This document shows positions 18,349-27,743 of a stretch of DNA of 64,000 nucleotides, in pieces. The position numbers were made by a program, and so were the translations under genes. Source of the DNA: Cohnella sp. CFH 77786 (GTDB taxonomy: Bacteria; Bacillota; Bacilli; Paenibacillales; Paenibacillaceae); contig NZ_WJIB01000011.1 in the NCBI RefSeq assembly GCF_019400745.1, positions 204,138-268,137 on the forward strand. Direction: 5' to 3'. Position 1 is the first letter of the stretch, and the number at the start of each line of letters is the position of its first letter. The notes under the pieces are model-generated. The model worked only from the letters and a program-made list of their open reading frames with translations. It made no database searches and was not told where the DNA came from.

Positions 18349-19374
18349 ATGTTCGGAGGATTCACGCGCGATCTGGGGATCGACCTCGGCACCGCAAATA
18401 CGCTCGTTTTTGTCAAAGGAAGGGGAATAGTCGTCAGGGAACCGTCCGTCGTCGCCCTGCGTACCGATACCAAAAGAATCGAAGCCGTCGGCGCCGACGC
18501 CAAGAAAATGATCGGCCGCACGCCCGGCAACATTGTCGCGATCCGTCCGATGAAGGACGGGGTCATCGCCGACTTCGAAACGACGGCGACGATGATCAAG
18601 TACTTCATGCACCGCGCGCAGAAAAAACGGCTGTTCGGCGGCCATCCCAACGTCATGGTATGCGTTCCTTCCGGCATAACCGCCGTCGAGAAGCGCGCCG
18701 TCGAGGATGCGACGAAGCAGGCGGGAGCGCGTGACGCCCAAACGATCGAAGAACCGTTCGCCGCCGCGATCGGAGCCGATCTCCCCGTATGGGAACCGAC
18801 GGGCAGCATGGTCGTCGACATCGGCGGAGGCACGACGGAAGTGGCCGTGATCTCGCTTGGCGGGATCGTAACGAGCCGTTCGATCCGGATCGCCGGAGAT
18901 GAAATGGACGAAGCCATCATGTCCTACATCAAACGGCTGTATAACCTGATGATCGGGGAGCGGACCTCGGAGCAGCTCAAGATGGAAATCGGCTCTGCGA
19001 TGCCGCTGGACAAGCTGGAGTCCATGGAGATCCGGGGCCGCGACCTCGTGACGGGACTGCCCAAAACGCTCGCGATTACGTCCGACGAAGTCAGCGAAGC
19101 GCTGTCCGATACCGTGAATGCGATCGTGGACGCGGTGAAAGTGACGCTCGAGAAGTGTCCGCCCGAGCTCTCGGCCGATATCATGGACCGCGGCATCGTG
19201 CTGACCGGCGGCGGGGCGCTGTTGCGCAACCTGGACAAAATGCTCGCCCGCGAGACGGGCATGCCCGTCATCGTCGCCGAAAACCCGTTGGACTGCGTGG
19301 CGATCGGAACAGGCCGGGCGCTCGATAATTTCCATCTGTTCAAAAACAAAAGCGGCGGGCGTTCCGGACGTTAA
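18349..19374 (+). CDS. mreB: Rod shape-determining protein MreB (actin homologue)
   Basis: A filament-forming ATPase of 341 residues that organises lateral wall synthesis at the membrane. Actin-fold phosphate loops are visible: [14 protein letters not shown] near the N-terminus, [16 protein letters not shown], and [14 protein letters not shown] near the C-terminus. The start follows GCAGGAGG with ideal spacing. It is first of mreB-mreC-mreD-minC-minD-rodA, as in related Bacillales. Confidence 0.98.
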   Translation: MFGGFTRDLGIDLGTANTLVFVKGRGIVVREPSVVALRTDTKRIEAVGADAKKMIGRTPGNIVAIRPMKDGVIADFETTATMIKYFMHRAQKKRLFGGHPNVMVCVPSGITAVEKRAVEDATKQAGARDAQTIEEPFAAAIGADLPVWEPTGSMVVDIGGGTTEVAVISLGGIVTSRSIRIAGDEMDEAIMSYIKRLYNLMIGERTSEQLKMEIGSAMPLDKLESMEIRGRDLVTGLPKTLAITSDEVSEALSDTVNAIVDAVKVTLEKCPPELSADIMDRGIVLTGGGALLRNLDKMLARETGMPVIVAENPLDCVAIGTGRALDNFHLFKNKSGGRSGR

Positions 19375-19433
19375 GGCAAGCTATCACGCGAGGCATGGGA
19401 TGGGGAAGCAGGTGAGCCGATATCTTTAGGTTG

Positions 19434-20288
19434 ATGCGCAACAAACGGCTGTTCATCCTGATGATCGGACTGATCGTTTTCATAGCCGTCATGGGATTCA
19501 CCCTCGGGCGGACCCGGCTGACCTGGCCGGAGAAGTTCTTGAATGACGCTGTTGGGACGGTGCAGGGGGCATTGTACCGGCCGGTCGGGGCGGTCGTCGA
19601 TTTCTTCGGCGACCTCGGCCGGCTTTCCGACGTCTATAAGGAAAACCAGCAGCTGAGGCAGACGGTTGCCCAGTACGCTCAAGACCAGGCCACATACAAC
19701 TTCATAGAAGCGGAGAACGAGCGGCTCAAGGAAGAGCTGAACTTCACCGAGAGGCAGAAGCAATTATACAAATACCGTTATTTGATCGCGCAAGTTGTCG
19801 GCAGCAGCAGCAATCCGCTCGATAGGACGATCAAGATCAATTTGGGGGCCCGCGACGGGATCAAGCCCCAGATGGCCGTGACGACGACCGACGGGCTCGT
19901 GGGCCTCGTCAGCCGCGTGTCCGAGTTCACTTCGACCGTGGAACCGATCACCGAGCTCGATCCCGAATCCCCGCAAGGGGTTCAAATCGCCGCCACCATT
20001 TTCGGCAAGGAGAAGGATTCGTTCGGAATCATCGATTCATACGACGCCAAATCCGGCATGCTCCAGATGGTCAAAATCGACGAAAACGACAAGATGGCCG
20101 TCGGCGACAAGGTGATCACGTCCGGCCTCGGCAACGTATTCCCGCGCGGAATCGTGATCGGGACGGTCGTGAACCGGCAGGACGGCGACTTCGGCTTGAC
20201 GCAGAAGGCGATGGTCGAACCGGCGGCGAAATTCGACCATTTGCAGGAAGTGTTCGTCGTGGCCGTTCCGGATGTGAACGGTCCTTGA
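19434..20288 (+). CDS. mreC: Rod shape-determining protein MreC
   Basis: A bitopic membrane protein of 284 residues that links MreB to extracellular wall synthases. One transmembrane helix (FILMIGLIVFIAVMGFTLG) is followed by a coiled coil (about 60-105) and the beta-barrel domain (VVGSSSNPLDRTIKINLGAR, ITSGLGNVFPRGIVIG). ATG 19434 is preferred over TTG 19431, although both share a weak TTTAGG ribosome binding site. Confidence 0.95.
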   Translation: MRNKRLFILMIGLIVFIAVMGFTLGRTRLTWPEKFLNDAVGTVQGALYRPVGAVVDFFGDLGRLSDVYKENQQLRQTVAQYAQDQATYNFIEAENERLKEELNFTERQKQLYKYRYLIAQVVGSSSNPLDRTIKINLGARDGIKPQMAVTTTDGLVGLVSRVSEFTSTVEPITELDPESPQGVQIAATIFGKEKDSFGIIDSYDAKSGMLQMVKIDENDKMAVGDKVITSGLGNVFPRGIVIGTVVNRQDGDFGLTQKAMVEPAAKFDHLQEVFVVAVPDVNGP

Positions 20289-20290
20289 AC

Positions 20291-20815
20291 ATGAGAATGA
20301 ACCGCGTCGTCCTGGCCGGCATCCTGCTCGTCCTGATCGAGAACGGCGTCTTGCCATGGCTCATACCGTCCGCATGGAGCGGCCGGCTGATGCCCCATTT
20401 GACTTTCGTCCTGGCCGTTTACGTCGCCGGTTACGCGGGCCGCCACAGGGCTTTCCTGTTCGGGCTCGGTTTCGGATTGCTCGGCGACGTGCTCTATTAC
20501 GGCAGCCTCATCGGCCCCTACGCTTTCGGGATGGGGCTCATCGGGTACGCGGCGGGGCTGCTGCTCGAACGGAAACCGCTCACGCTCGCGGCGGCCATGG
20601 GCGTCACCGCCATGGGAAGCGCCGCGCTCGGCACGATCGTGTACATGATCTATCGGTTGTTCCGGCTCACCCCTTGGTCCTACGGATTCTCGTTTTATTG
20701 GTATATCGCTCCGAGCCTGCTCCTGGAAGTTCTCATCGCCCTTGCCCTTTACTTGCCCGTTCGCCGTTTCTTGCTGAAGCCCTCAAGTTCCTCCTCGGAG
20801 GAATCGGCGGGTTAA
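20291..20815 (+). CDS. mreD: Rod shape-determining protein MreD
   Basis: A polytopic membrane protein of about 174 residues with five or six hydrophobic helices, the usual MreD size and profile, partner of MreC in the elongasome. The start is ambiguous: TTG 20285 overlaps the mreC stop, while ATG 20291 and ATG 20297 lie in the same frame. No strong ribosome binding site is visible, so translation is probably coupled to mreC. Confidence 0.9.
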   Translation: MRMNRVVLAGILLVLIENGVLPWLIPSAWSGRLMPHLTFVLAVYVAGYAGRHRAFLFGLGFGLLGDVLYYGSLIGPYAFGMGLIGYAAGLLLERKPLTLAAAMGVTAMGSAALGTIVYMIYRLFRLTPWSYGFSFYWYIAPSLLLEVLIALALYLPVRRFLLKPSSSSSEESAG

Positions 20816-20892
20816 TGCGGATTTGCGGCCCCGCGGCAGGAATTCAGCTGTGCGTGGCAGAATTCTCATAGTGTCAAGGGAGGAACGACTAC

Positions 20893-21555
20893 GTGGCCGG
20901 CAAATCTCTCATTACGATCAAAGGCGTCAAGGAAGGCTTGGTCTTCCTGTTGGACGACCAATGCGCCTTCGATCAGCTCCTGGAAGACCTGAACGCCAAG
21001 CTGGACAAGCATGAACAGCAATTCACCGGGCCGATTGTTCACGTGTTCCTGAGGCTCGGCTCCCGCCGGCTCGGGGAAGAGGATAAGGAAAAACTCCGCT
21101 CGGCTTTGAAACGGCAGGGCAACCTGCTCGTGCAGTCCATCGATAGCGACCCTCTGCCGGCGGACCCGGATGACGCGGCCAAACCGGTTCTCCATACGAT
21201 GACCGGAATCGTCCGTTCGGGACAAACGGTCGAACGCGAAGGACATCTGCTCCTGCTGGGCGACGTCAATCCCGGCGGAACGCTGCGCTGCACGGGGGAC
21301 ATCTACGTGCTCGGCGCGCTTCGGGGAACCGCCCACGCCGGTTCGGACGGAGACGGAAGCGCGATCATCGCGGCTTCCCTCATGAAGCCGACGCAACTGC
21401 GGATCGCAGACGTCATCAGCCGGCCGCCGGACGAGTGGCTCTCGTCCGAACCTTGGATGGAATACGCGTTCTTGCGGGAAGGCGCGATGGCGATCGACAA
21501 ACTGTCGAGCCTCGGGCGTCATCGCAAGGAAGTCATGCAGTTCAAAGGAGTGTAG
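20893..21555 (+). CDS. minC: Septum site-determining protein MinC
   Basis: Inhibitor of FtsZ polymerisation that acts with MinD to block polar septa. The 220-residue protein has the N-terminal FtsZ-inhibiting domain (ITIKGVKEGLVFLLDDQCAFDQLLEDL) and the C-terminal right-handed beta-helix (VRSGQTVEREGHLLLLGDVN, then GGTLRCTGDIYVLG). The start is GTG with GGGAGG at 20879-20884. It is four bases from minD. Confidence 0.95.
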   Translation: MAGKSLITIKGVKEGLVFLLDDQCAFDQLLEDLNAKLDKHEQQFTGPIVHVFLRLGSRRLGEEDKEKLRSALKRQGNLLVQSIDSDPLPADPDDAAKPVLHTMTGIVRSGQTVEREGHLLLLGDVNPGGTLRCTGDIYVLGALRGTAHAGSDGDGSAIIAASLMKPTQLRIADVISRPPDEWLSSEPWMEYAFLREGAMAIDKLSSLGRHRKEVMQFKGV

Positions 21556-21559
21556 GAAC

Positions 21560-22354
21560 ATGGGAGAAGCGATTGTGGTGACGTCCGGCAAGGGAGGCGT
21601 CGGCAAAACCACGACGTCGGCCAATTTGGGAACGGCGCTCGCGCTGATGGGGAAAAAGGTTTGCATGGTCGACACCGACATCGGATTGCGCAATCTGGAC
21701 GTGGTCATGGGACTGGAAAACCGCATCATCTACGACTTGATCGACGTCGCCGAAGGCCGCTGCCGGGTGAACCAGGCGCTGGTCAAGGACAAGCGGTTCG
21801 ACGAGCTGTACATGCTTCCCGCCGCTCAGACGAAGGACAAGAACGACATCTCGCCGGAGCAGGTCCGTCAAATCATAGAGAGCCTGAAGCCGGATTTCGA
21901 CTACATCATCATCGATTGCCCGGCCGGAATCGAGCAAGGATTCCGGAACGCGGTCGCCGGCGCGGACCAGGCGATCGTCGTGACGACGCCCGAGAATGCC
22001 GCCGTCCGCGATGCGGACCGGGTGATCGGGCTGCTGGAGAAATCGAAGATGGCTTCCCCGAAGCTGATCATCAACCGGATCCGTCCGAACCTGCTGAAGA
22101 GCGGCGACATGCTGGAGATCGACGACATTTGCCAAGTGCTCGCCATCGATCTCCTCGGCATCGTGCCGGATGACGAGCTCGTCATCAAGGCGGCGAACTC
22201 CGGCGAGCCGACGGTCATGAACCCGTCCTCGCGCGCCGCCATCGCCTACCGGAACATCGCCCGCCGGATCCTCGGCGAGACCGTGCCGCTTCTCCAATTG
22301 GACGAGAAAGCCGGCATGTTCCGCCGGGTCAAGAAGTTTTTGGGAATGAGTTGA
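21560..22354 (+). CDS. minD: Septum site-determining protein MinD
   Basis: A ParA-type ATPase of 264 residues that recruits MinC to the membrane. The deviant Walker A motif is SGKGGVGKTT near the N-terminus, with the switch motifs MVDTDIGLRNLD and DYIIIDCPAGIEQGF. A C-terminal amphipathic membrane-targeting helix is present (GMFRRVKKFLGMS). The start follows AAGGAG at 21545-21550. Confidence 0.98.
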   Translation: MGEAIVVTSGKGGVGKTTTSANLGTALALMGKKVCMVDTDIGLRNLDVVMGLENRIIYDLIDVAEGRCRVNQALVKDKRFDELYMLPAAQTKDKNDISPEQVRQIIESLKPDFDYIIIDCPAGIEQGFRNAVAGADQAIVVTTPENAAVRDADRVIGLLEKSKMASPKLIINRIRPNLLKSGDMLEIDDICQVLAIDLLGIVPDDELVIKAANSGEPTVMNPSSRAAIAYRNIARRILGETVPLLQLDEKAGMFRRVKKFLGMS

Positions 22355-22360
22355 TCGGCT

Positions 22361-23506
22361 TTGTTGAATAAACTGAAAAAAATGGATTGGATGATGCTCC
22401 TGATCCTGGGCGTGTTGATGTGCTTCAGCACGCTGCTCGTCCGGAGCGCGACGCACGGCAACCCGCTGTACCCGCATTTCGACATCAAGACGCTTGTTTT
22501 CTACGCGATTGGATTTGTCGTGGTCATGCTGATGACCTTGTTCGATTACCGCCTGCTGTTGAAAACGTGGTACGTTTGGTACGGAATCGGACTTCTGCTG
22601 CTGGTGCTCGTCTTCAAGTTCGCGCCGATCCGCAACGGGGCGCGCAGCTGGTTCGAATTCGGCCAGTTCTCCGTACAACCGGCCGAGATCATGAAGCTGT
22701 TCCTTATCCTGGCGATCGCGGCGATCATGGGACGACGGCAGGGCGACCCGCTGCGGATGAGAAGCGACGTTTCGCTTGTGGCCCTCGCGGCGTTCGTTCC
22801 GTTCGCCCTCGTCATGATCCAGCCCGATTTGGGGAACGCCGTCATTTACATTTTCATCACGCTCGGCATGTTATGGATCGGCAATGTCCGATATTCGTAC
22901 GTTTTGATAGGCTTAACCGCCGTCGTCGGCGGCTTGCTGCTGTTCGTCACCTTGTTCAACACGTACAACAAGGAAATCCACGACTATTTGGAGTCCAAGG
23001 ACAAGGTCCATTGGTACCAGAGGATCAACACGTATATCCATCCGGAGGAAGCCTCGGCGGACGAGAGCCGGCAGTCGCGATACGCCAAGATTGCCATCGG
23101 CTCCGGCGGGCTGACCGGGGACGGGTTCATGAAAGGGGAATCCAAAAACCGGAAGTTCATTCCGTACCCCTATTCCGACTCGATTTTCGTCGTCATCGGC
23201 GAGGAATTCGGCTTCCAAGGGGCTGCGATTCTCCTGCTGCTGTATTTCCTCTTCATTTACCGGATGATCATTATCGCCTATCAATGCTATGATTTGAAAG
23301 GCTCCTTCATCATCATCGGCATCGCCACCATGATGGTGTTCCAGGTCTTCCAGAACATCGGGATGATGATCGGCATCATGCCGATTACGGGCATCACGCT
23401 GCCCTTCATCAGCTACGGGGGGACGTCGCTCATCCTCAACATGGCCTCGATCGGTCTTATTTTCAGCATCCGGGCCCATCAGGAGAAATACGAAGTGGAA
23501 ACGTGA
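22361..23506 (+). CDS. rodA: RodA/FtsW/SpoVE family peptidoglycan glycosyltransferase
   Basis: A SEDS-family polymerase of lipid II with about ten transmembrane helices in 381 residues. Diagnostic stretches are KFAPIRNGARSWFEFGQFSV (then QPAEIMKLF), MIQPDLGNAVIY and GITLPFISYGGTS. A position behind mreBCD-minCD indicates the elongation-type RodA rather than the division type. It uses a TTG start at 22361, with GGAATGAG about 10 bases upstream; ATG 22382 is the alternative. Confidence 0.88.
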   Translation: MLNKLKKMDWMMLLILGVLMCFSTLLVRSATHGNPLYPHFDIKTLVFYAIGFVVVMLMTLFDYRLLLKTWYVWYGIGLLLLVLVFKFAPIRNGARSWFEFGQFSVQPAEIMKLFLILAIAAIMGRRQGDPLRMRSDVSLVALAAFVPFALVMIQPDLGNAVIYIFITLGMLWIGNVRYSYVLIGLTAVVGGLLLFVTLFNTYNKEIHDYLESKDKVHWYQRINTYIHPEEASADESRQSRYAKIAIGSGGLTGDGFMKGESKNRKFIPYPYSDSIFVVIGEEFGFQGAAILLLLYFLFIYRMIIIAYQCYDLKGSFIIIGIATMMVFQVFQNIGMMIGIMPITGITLPFISYGGTSLILNMASIGLIFSIRAHQEKYEVET

Positions 23507-23508
23507 GG

Positions 23509-23534
23509 CGTCGCGCATAAGCGCGGCGTTTTTT
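23509..23534 (+). terminator. Intrinsic terminator after rodA
   Basis: CGTCGCGC (23509-23516) pairs with GCGCGGCG (23521-23528), followed by TTTTTT. Confidence 0.85.
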
Positions 23535-23568
23535 GGTCGGATGCTCTTCTGGAAAGCGGAGAGCGGTG

Positions 23569-24180
23569 GAAGGGACTTAACTCGCTCGAAATCGCGTGGG
23601 AGAGCCGGAATTGAGGTACAAAGGGACTTAACTCGCTCGAAATCGCGTGGAAGAGCCGGAGTTGAGGTACAAAGGGACTTAACTCGCTCGAAATCGCGTG
23701 GGAGAGGCGGAGTTGAGGTACAAAGGGACTTAACTCGCTCGAAATCGCGTGGAAGAGCCGGAATTGAGGTACAAAGGGACTTAACTCGCTCGAAATCGCG
23801 TGGGAGAGCCGGAGTTGAGGTACAAAGGGACTTAACTCGCTCGAAATCGCGCGGGAGAGCCGGAGTTGAGGTACAAAGGGACTTAACTCGCTCGAAATCG
23901 CGTGGAAGAGCCGGAATTGAGGTACAAAGGGACTTAACTCGCTCGAAATCGCGTGGGAGAGCCGAAGTTGAGGTACAAAGGGACTTAACTCGCTCGAAAT
24001 CGCGTGGAAGAGCCGGAGTTGAGGTACAAAGGGACTTAACTCGCTCGAAATCGCGTGGGAGAGCCGGAGTTGAGGTACAAAGGGACTTAACTCGCTCGAA
24101 ATCGCGTGGAAGAGCCGGAGTTGAGGTACAAAGGGACTTAACTCGCTCGAAATCGCGTGGGAGAGCCGGAGTTGAGGTAC
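23569..24180. repeat. Tandem array 1: twelve 51-bp palindromic units
   Basis: Twelve head-to-tail copies of a 51-base unit fill the gap between the rodA terminator and spoIVFA. Within each unit CTTAACTC pairs with GAGTTGAG (8 bp with one G:T) and GCTC pairs with GAGC just inside, so every unit can form a hairpin. Units alternate almost strictly between GTGGGAG and GTGGAAG forms, which implies duplication of 102-base dimers. Both strands stay open because 51 is a multiple of three; these frames have no plausible start and are not called as genes. Confidence 0.95.
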
Positions 24181-24203
24181 AAGCGCATGGACACGGATTT
24201 CTG

Positions 24204-24232
24204 TCCTATTCCCCGGTTGTCCGCCATAGGCT
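24204..24232 (+). promoter_or_regulatory. Candidate sigmaE promoter of spoIVFA-spoIVFB
   Basis: TCCTATT (24204-24210, 6 of 7 to KMATATT), a 14-base spacer, and CATAGGCT (24225-24232, 6 of 8 to CATACAMT). The B. subtilis spoIVF operon is sigmaE-dependent, so the match fits the expected regulon. Confidence 0.6.
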
Positions 24233-24265
24233 GATAGTAACCAATGCGGACAAGGAGGGCTTGGC

Positions 24266-25579
24266 ATGGAGATCCGCGACAACGTCCGCCGCAGAAGGCG
24301 GGAACGCATGGCGCAGCTGCTTGGACAGCGTCCGTACGGCGAAAGCGGAGAAGGAAACGGGAATTTGGCGGGAGCTTTCGAATCGCAGGGGTTTTCAGAT
24401 CCGTTCGAGATGCGAAAAAGCAGGGGCTCACCGGAACCCTTCGATCAAGCTGTCTTCCCGAACGCTTCGGACGCAACCGTCCAATCGAACGAGTCGCGCG
24501 GCTGGGGCAGCTCTCGTGCATCGAATTCATCGTACTTCACGAATACTCCACACCATTCGAATAAAGCATTAGGATCGAGCAACTCCTGGAAACCATCGAA
24601 CGCATCCCATCCATCGAACGGATTCCATCCATCGAACGCATCCCATCCATCGAACGCATCCCATCCATCGAACGCATCCCTTCCAACAAACGCATCCTTC
24701 GCTTCCAACGCAACCAGCCCGCCGAATGCACCGCACGCTTCCCATCACTCGAACCAAACGGGCGATACCGGCGATTTGTTCCCTCCCGTGCCGGAGAGAC
24801 CGGGCGGATCGCACGAGTCCGGCCCCGACCCGGACCCCGAGAAATGGTGGAAAGAGCAGCAGAAGCGGCGGGACCGGTCCGCGCCCTCATGGAGAGGCGC
24901 CGGCGGCCTCGCTCCTGCCTCCGCGCCCCCGTCCCCGCCCGGATCCGGCGACCGCTCCCTCTCCCGGCTGGCAACCGGCTTTGCGGTCCGTCTCGCGGCT
25001 TCCGCGTTCCTGTTCGCGGCAGCCTGGATCTGGTTCCATTCCGAGCTCCCGGGAAGCCGGGAAGCCCGGTCCTGGACGGTCGACGCGGTCACCCGGGACA
25101 TGGATTTCCAAGCCGTGGAAGCCTGGTACGAGCAAACCTTCGGAGGCTCTCCCTCTTTCCTGCCGATGTTCCGAAGCAAGGGGGAAACGAAAGCCGTATT
25201 CGGCGGATGGAAGCGCAGCGAAGCGGTGCTGCCGACGGAGGGCCGGCTCATCCGGACGTTCGCCGAAGACGGCACCGGCATCCGTATCGCGGCCGCCGGA
25301 GGAAGCGCGGTGAAAGCCGTGTACGCCGGCCGGGTTCTGCAGGTGGCCTCCGAAGACAACGGCAAGTCGACCGTTCTCGTCCAGCACGCCGGCCGGATCG
25401 TCACGATCTACGGGAACGTCGAGCATCCGTCGGTTCAGCCGAACGATTGGGTGGAGGCGGGCGGGCGGATCGGCACCGTTCCCGCCCCGATCGATAAAGG
25501 CGGGGAGAGCTTGCTGTATTTCGCTGTGAAGCAGAACGGCAAAACCGTGGACCCCGCGGAAGTGGTGCCGTTTGATTAA
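24266..25579 (+). CDS. spoIVFA: Stage IV sporulation protein FA (regulator of SpoIVFB), degenerate M23 domain
   Basis: In B. subtilis SpoIVFA anchors and inhibits the pro-sigmaK protease SpoIVFB, with BofA. The 437-residue protein has a long cytoplasmic N-terminus with a low-complexity HPSNAS repeat (about 110-140), one transmembrane helix (about 236-258) and an extracytoplasmic LytM/M23 fold from about 330 to the end (VKAVYAGRVLQVASEDNGKS, LLYFAVKQNGKTVDPAEVV). The usual M23 zinc ligands (HxxxD and HxH) are not present, as expected for this non-catalytic member. The start follows AAGGAGGG. Its 3' end overlaps spoIVFB. It is longer than the B. subtilis protein because of the N-terminal region. 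Confidence 0.85.
   Translation: MEIRDNVRRRRRERMAQLLGQRPYGESGEGNGNLAGAFESQGFSDPFEMRKSRGSPEPFDQAVFPNASDATVQSNESRGWGSSRASNSSYFTNTPHHSNKALGSSNSWKPSNASHPSNGFHPSNASHPSNASHPSNASLPTNASFASNATSPPNAPHASHHSNQTGDTGDLFPPVPERPGGSHESGPDPDPEKWWKEQQKRRDRSAPSWRGAGGLAPASAPPSPPGSGDRSLSRLATGFAVRLAASAFLFAAAWIWFHSELPGSREARSWTVDAVTRDMDFQAVEAWYEQTFGGSPSFLPMFRSKGETKAVFGGWKRSEAVLPTEGRLIRTFAEDGTGIRIAAAGGSAVKAVYAGRVLQVASEDNGKSTVLVQHAGRIVTIYGNVEHPSVQPNDWVEAGGRIGTVPAPIDKGGESLLYFAVKQNGKTVDPAEVVPFD
24592..24682 (+). repeat. 18-bp intragenic repeat in spoIVFA
   Basis: About five copies of an 18-base unit (core CCATCCATCGAACGCATC) encode HPSNAS repeats in the cytoplasmic region of SpoIVFA. Confidence 0.85.
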
Positions 25580-26447
25580 ATGGAGAGGCATCGAGTTCCG
25601 GCTGCATCCCTTGTTCGTGCTGGTCATGCTGGCATCGGTGGCGACCGGGCGTTTTTTGGAGCTGGCCGTGCTGTTCCTGATCGTGCTGATCCATGAATTG
25701 GGACACGTCGCGGTCGGGATCGGATTCGGCTGGACGTTTAAGGAAGTGAAGCTGCTGCCGTTCGGAGGCGTGGCCGAGGTGGAGGAGGCCGGGGCGCTGC
25801 CGGCCCGCGAAGAAGCGTGGGTGGCGATCGCCGGCCCGCTTCAGAACGTGTGGCTCGGGGCGGCCGGATGGTTGGCGGGACAAGCCGGCTGGGTAGATGC
25901 GGCGTGGGCGCATGAATTCGTGAGGGCCAACCTGCTCGTCTGCTGCTTCAACCTGCTCCCCATTCTGCCTCTCGACGGGGGCAAACTGCTCCAGGCATGG
26001 ATCAGCTTGTACGTTCCGTTCCACCGCACGCTCGTCTGGTGCGCCAGAATCAGTCTCGCGTTCAGCGCGGCGATCGTCGCGGCGTCGTTCGTCCCGCTGT
26101 TGTACGGGGATTTGCTTCAGTTGAACCTGCTGGCGATCGGGCTTTTTTTGTGTTACTCCAATTGGCACCACCTGCGGAGCGTGCCGTATCTGTTCCTCCG
26201 ATTCCTGATGCATCGCGCGAGCCGGTCCGAGCGCCATTTCGACACGGGCGTTCTCGCCCGTCCGATCGTCATCTCCGAGAGCCGTCCGGTCTCCGCGGCT
26301 TTGCGGCTCTTCATGAAGGAGGGCTACCATCTCGTGTATGTCATGAAAAGGGGAAGAATCGCCAAAGTCGTGCCGGAAGGCGCCGTCATCGAAGGGATAT
26401 TGAGCCGCCTTACGCCGGGGAATGCGGATTTCCGCTTTTTCATGTAA
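25572..26447 (+). CDS. spoIVFB: Stage IV sporulation protein FB, pro-sigmaK processing site-2 protease
   Basis: An intramembrane metalloprotease (M50B) that cleaves pro-sigmaK in the mother cell. The 291-residue protein carries the zinc motif HELGH (His41, Glu42, His45) in a membrane helix and the third ligand Asp135 in ILPLDGGK. About six hydrophobic segments precede a C-terminal CBS-like cytoplasmic region (PIVISESRPVSAALRLFMKE, VVPEGAVIEGI). The TTG start at 25572 overlaps the spoIVFA stop. bofC, the forespore input to the same checkpoint, is at 43.9 kb. Confidence 0.93.
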   Translation: MIKWRGIEFRLHPLFVLVMLASVATGRFLELAVLFLIVLIHELGHVAVGIGFGWTFKEVKLLPFGGVAEVEEAGALPAREEAWVAIAGPLQNVWLGAAGWLAGQAGWVDAAWAHEFVRANLLVCCFNLLPILPLDGGKLLQAWISLYVPFHRTLVWCARISLAFSAAIVAASFVPLLYGDLLQLNLLAIGLFLCYSNWHHLRSVPYLFLRFLMHRASRSERHFDTGVLARPIVISESRPVSAALRLFMKEGYHLVYVMKRGRIAKVVPEGAVIEGILSRLTPGNADFRFFM

Positions 26448-26489
26448 AATGGAACGGAGAAGTCGTTGGCATCGTGAACGGAGGGCGGC

Positions 26490-27725
26490 ATGAAGCAGCT
26501 GTTTGTCCATAGCGCGCGGAACCTCACCCAGCTGGCGCTGCTGGAGGACGGTCGTTTGACCGAGCTCAGCGTCGAAAAGTCGGAGGCGTCTTCCCTCGTC
26601 GGCAACCTATACAAGGGACGGGTGGTCAACGTGCTGCCCGGCATGCAAGCGGCGTTCGTCGATATCGGCCTTTCCAAAAACGCTTTTCTATACGTGGACG
26701 ACGCCTTGCACCACCACCTCGAGAAGCAGCCCAAGGACAAGCCTTCGATCTCGGAATTGCTGTCGCCGGGCGACGAGCGGATCGTGCAGGTGATGAAGGA
26801 GCCTCTCGGGGGCAAAGGAGCGCGGGTGACGACCCATTACTCCTTGCCCGGGCGCTGGCTCGTCTATATGCCGCAAGCGGATTACGTGGGCATTTCCAAG
26901 AAAATCGAAGCCGAGCCCGAGCGGAGCCGGCTGCGGTCGATGGCGGAGGAGCTGCGCGAGCCCGGAGAAGGGCTCATCTTGCGGACGAACGCGGAAGGGA
27001 TCCATCGGGAGGCGCTGGAAGCCGATTTGGAGCGTCTGCGCCGGATTTGGCGGGAGGCGGAGAAAAGGGGGCGCCACTCGGAAGCCCCGGCCGAACTGCA
27101 CCGGGATCACGGACTTGTCCAGCGGATGGTGCGGGATATCGTGACGCCCGATACGGAGGAGCTCATTTTCGACGACGAAGGCTGCATGGAGGAAGCGAGG
27201 GCCTACCTTCGCCAAGCCGTTCCGGGGATGGAAACCAGATTGCGCCTGTACCGCGATTCGGTCCCCCTGTTCGACAAGTTCGGGATCAGGGAGCAGGCGG
27301 ACAGGGCTTTCCAATCCCATGTGCGTCTTCCCAGCGGCGGTTATCTGGTGTGGGACCAAACGGAAGCCCTGACGGCCATCGACGTGAACACGGGCAAGTA
27401 CACGGGATCGGTGGACCTGGAGGAAACCGTGTTCCGCACGAACCTCGAGGCGGCCGAAGAAATCGCGAGGCTGCTCCGGCTGCGCGACTTGGGCGGCATC
27501 ATCATCGTGGACTTCATCGATATGGAGAAGGAAGAGCACCGGAGGCAGGTCGAACTGGCGCTCGAGACGACGATGCGGCGGGACCGCACCAAATGCCAGG
27601 TCGTCGGGTGGACGCGCCTTGGTCTTCTGGAGATTACGCGCAAGAAAGCAAGGGAAAGCGTATCGAGCTTCTTCCTGGAAACGTGTCCGGCGTGCAAGGG
27701 ACGGGGCAAAATATCCGTTCGGTGA
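26490..27725 (+). CDS. rng: Ribonuclease E/G family endoribonuclease
   Basis: A single-strand-specific endoribonuclease of 411 residues, RNase G-sized. It has an S1-like RNA-binding part (VGNLYKGRVVNVLPGMQAAF followed by VDIG), the catalytic DNase-I-like region with DVNTGKYTG and IIIVDFIDMEKEEHRRQV, and the zinc-link cysteines CPACKGRG at the C-terminus. It lacks the long scaffold tail of RNase E. The start follows GGAGGG. Its position between spoIVFB and the L21 leader differs from B. subtilis, which has no RNase E/G. Confidence 0.93.
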   Translation: MKQLFVHSARNLTQLALLEDGRLTELSVEKSEASSLVGNLYKGRVVNVLPGMQAAFVDIGLSKNAFLYVDDALHHHLEKQPKDKPSISELLSPGDERIVQVMKEPLGGKGARVTTHYSLPGRWLVYMPQADYVGISKKIEAEPERSRLRSMAEELREPGEGLILRTNAEGIHREALEADLERLRRIWREAEKRGRHSEAPAELHRDHGLVQRMVRDIVTPDTEELIFDDEGCMEEARAYLRQAVPGMETRLRLYRDSVPLFDKFGIREQADRAFQSHVRLPSGGYLVWDQTEALTAIDVNTGKYTGSVDLEETVFRTNLEAAEEIARLLRLRDLGGIIIVDFIDMEKEEHRRQVELALETTMRRDRTKCQVVGWTRLGLLEITRKKARESVSSFFLETCPACKGRGKISVR

Positions 27726-27743
27726 TCTTGGGAGAAAATGCGA

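Noticed and set aside
23569..24180. CRISPR array
   Set aside because: The units are contiguous with no unique spacers, and no cas genes are present. The same applies to arrays 2-4.
23541..24572. Long open frame of 17-residue repeats (RDLTRSKSRGRAGVEVQ) across array 1, and a similarly open minus-strand frame (23479-24309)
   Set aside because: The openness follows from a stop-free 51-base unit (17 codons). There is no ribosome binding site, and the plus frame runs into spoIVFA out of frame.
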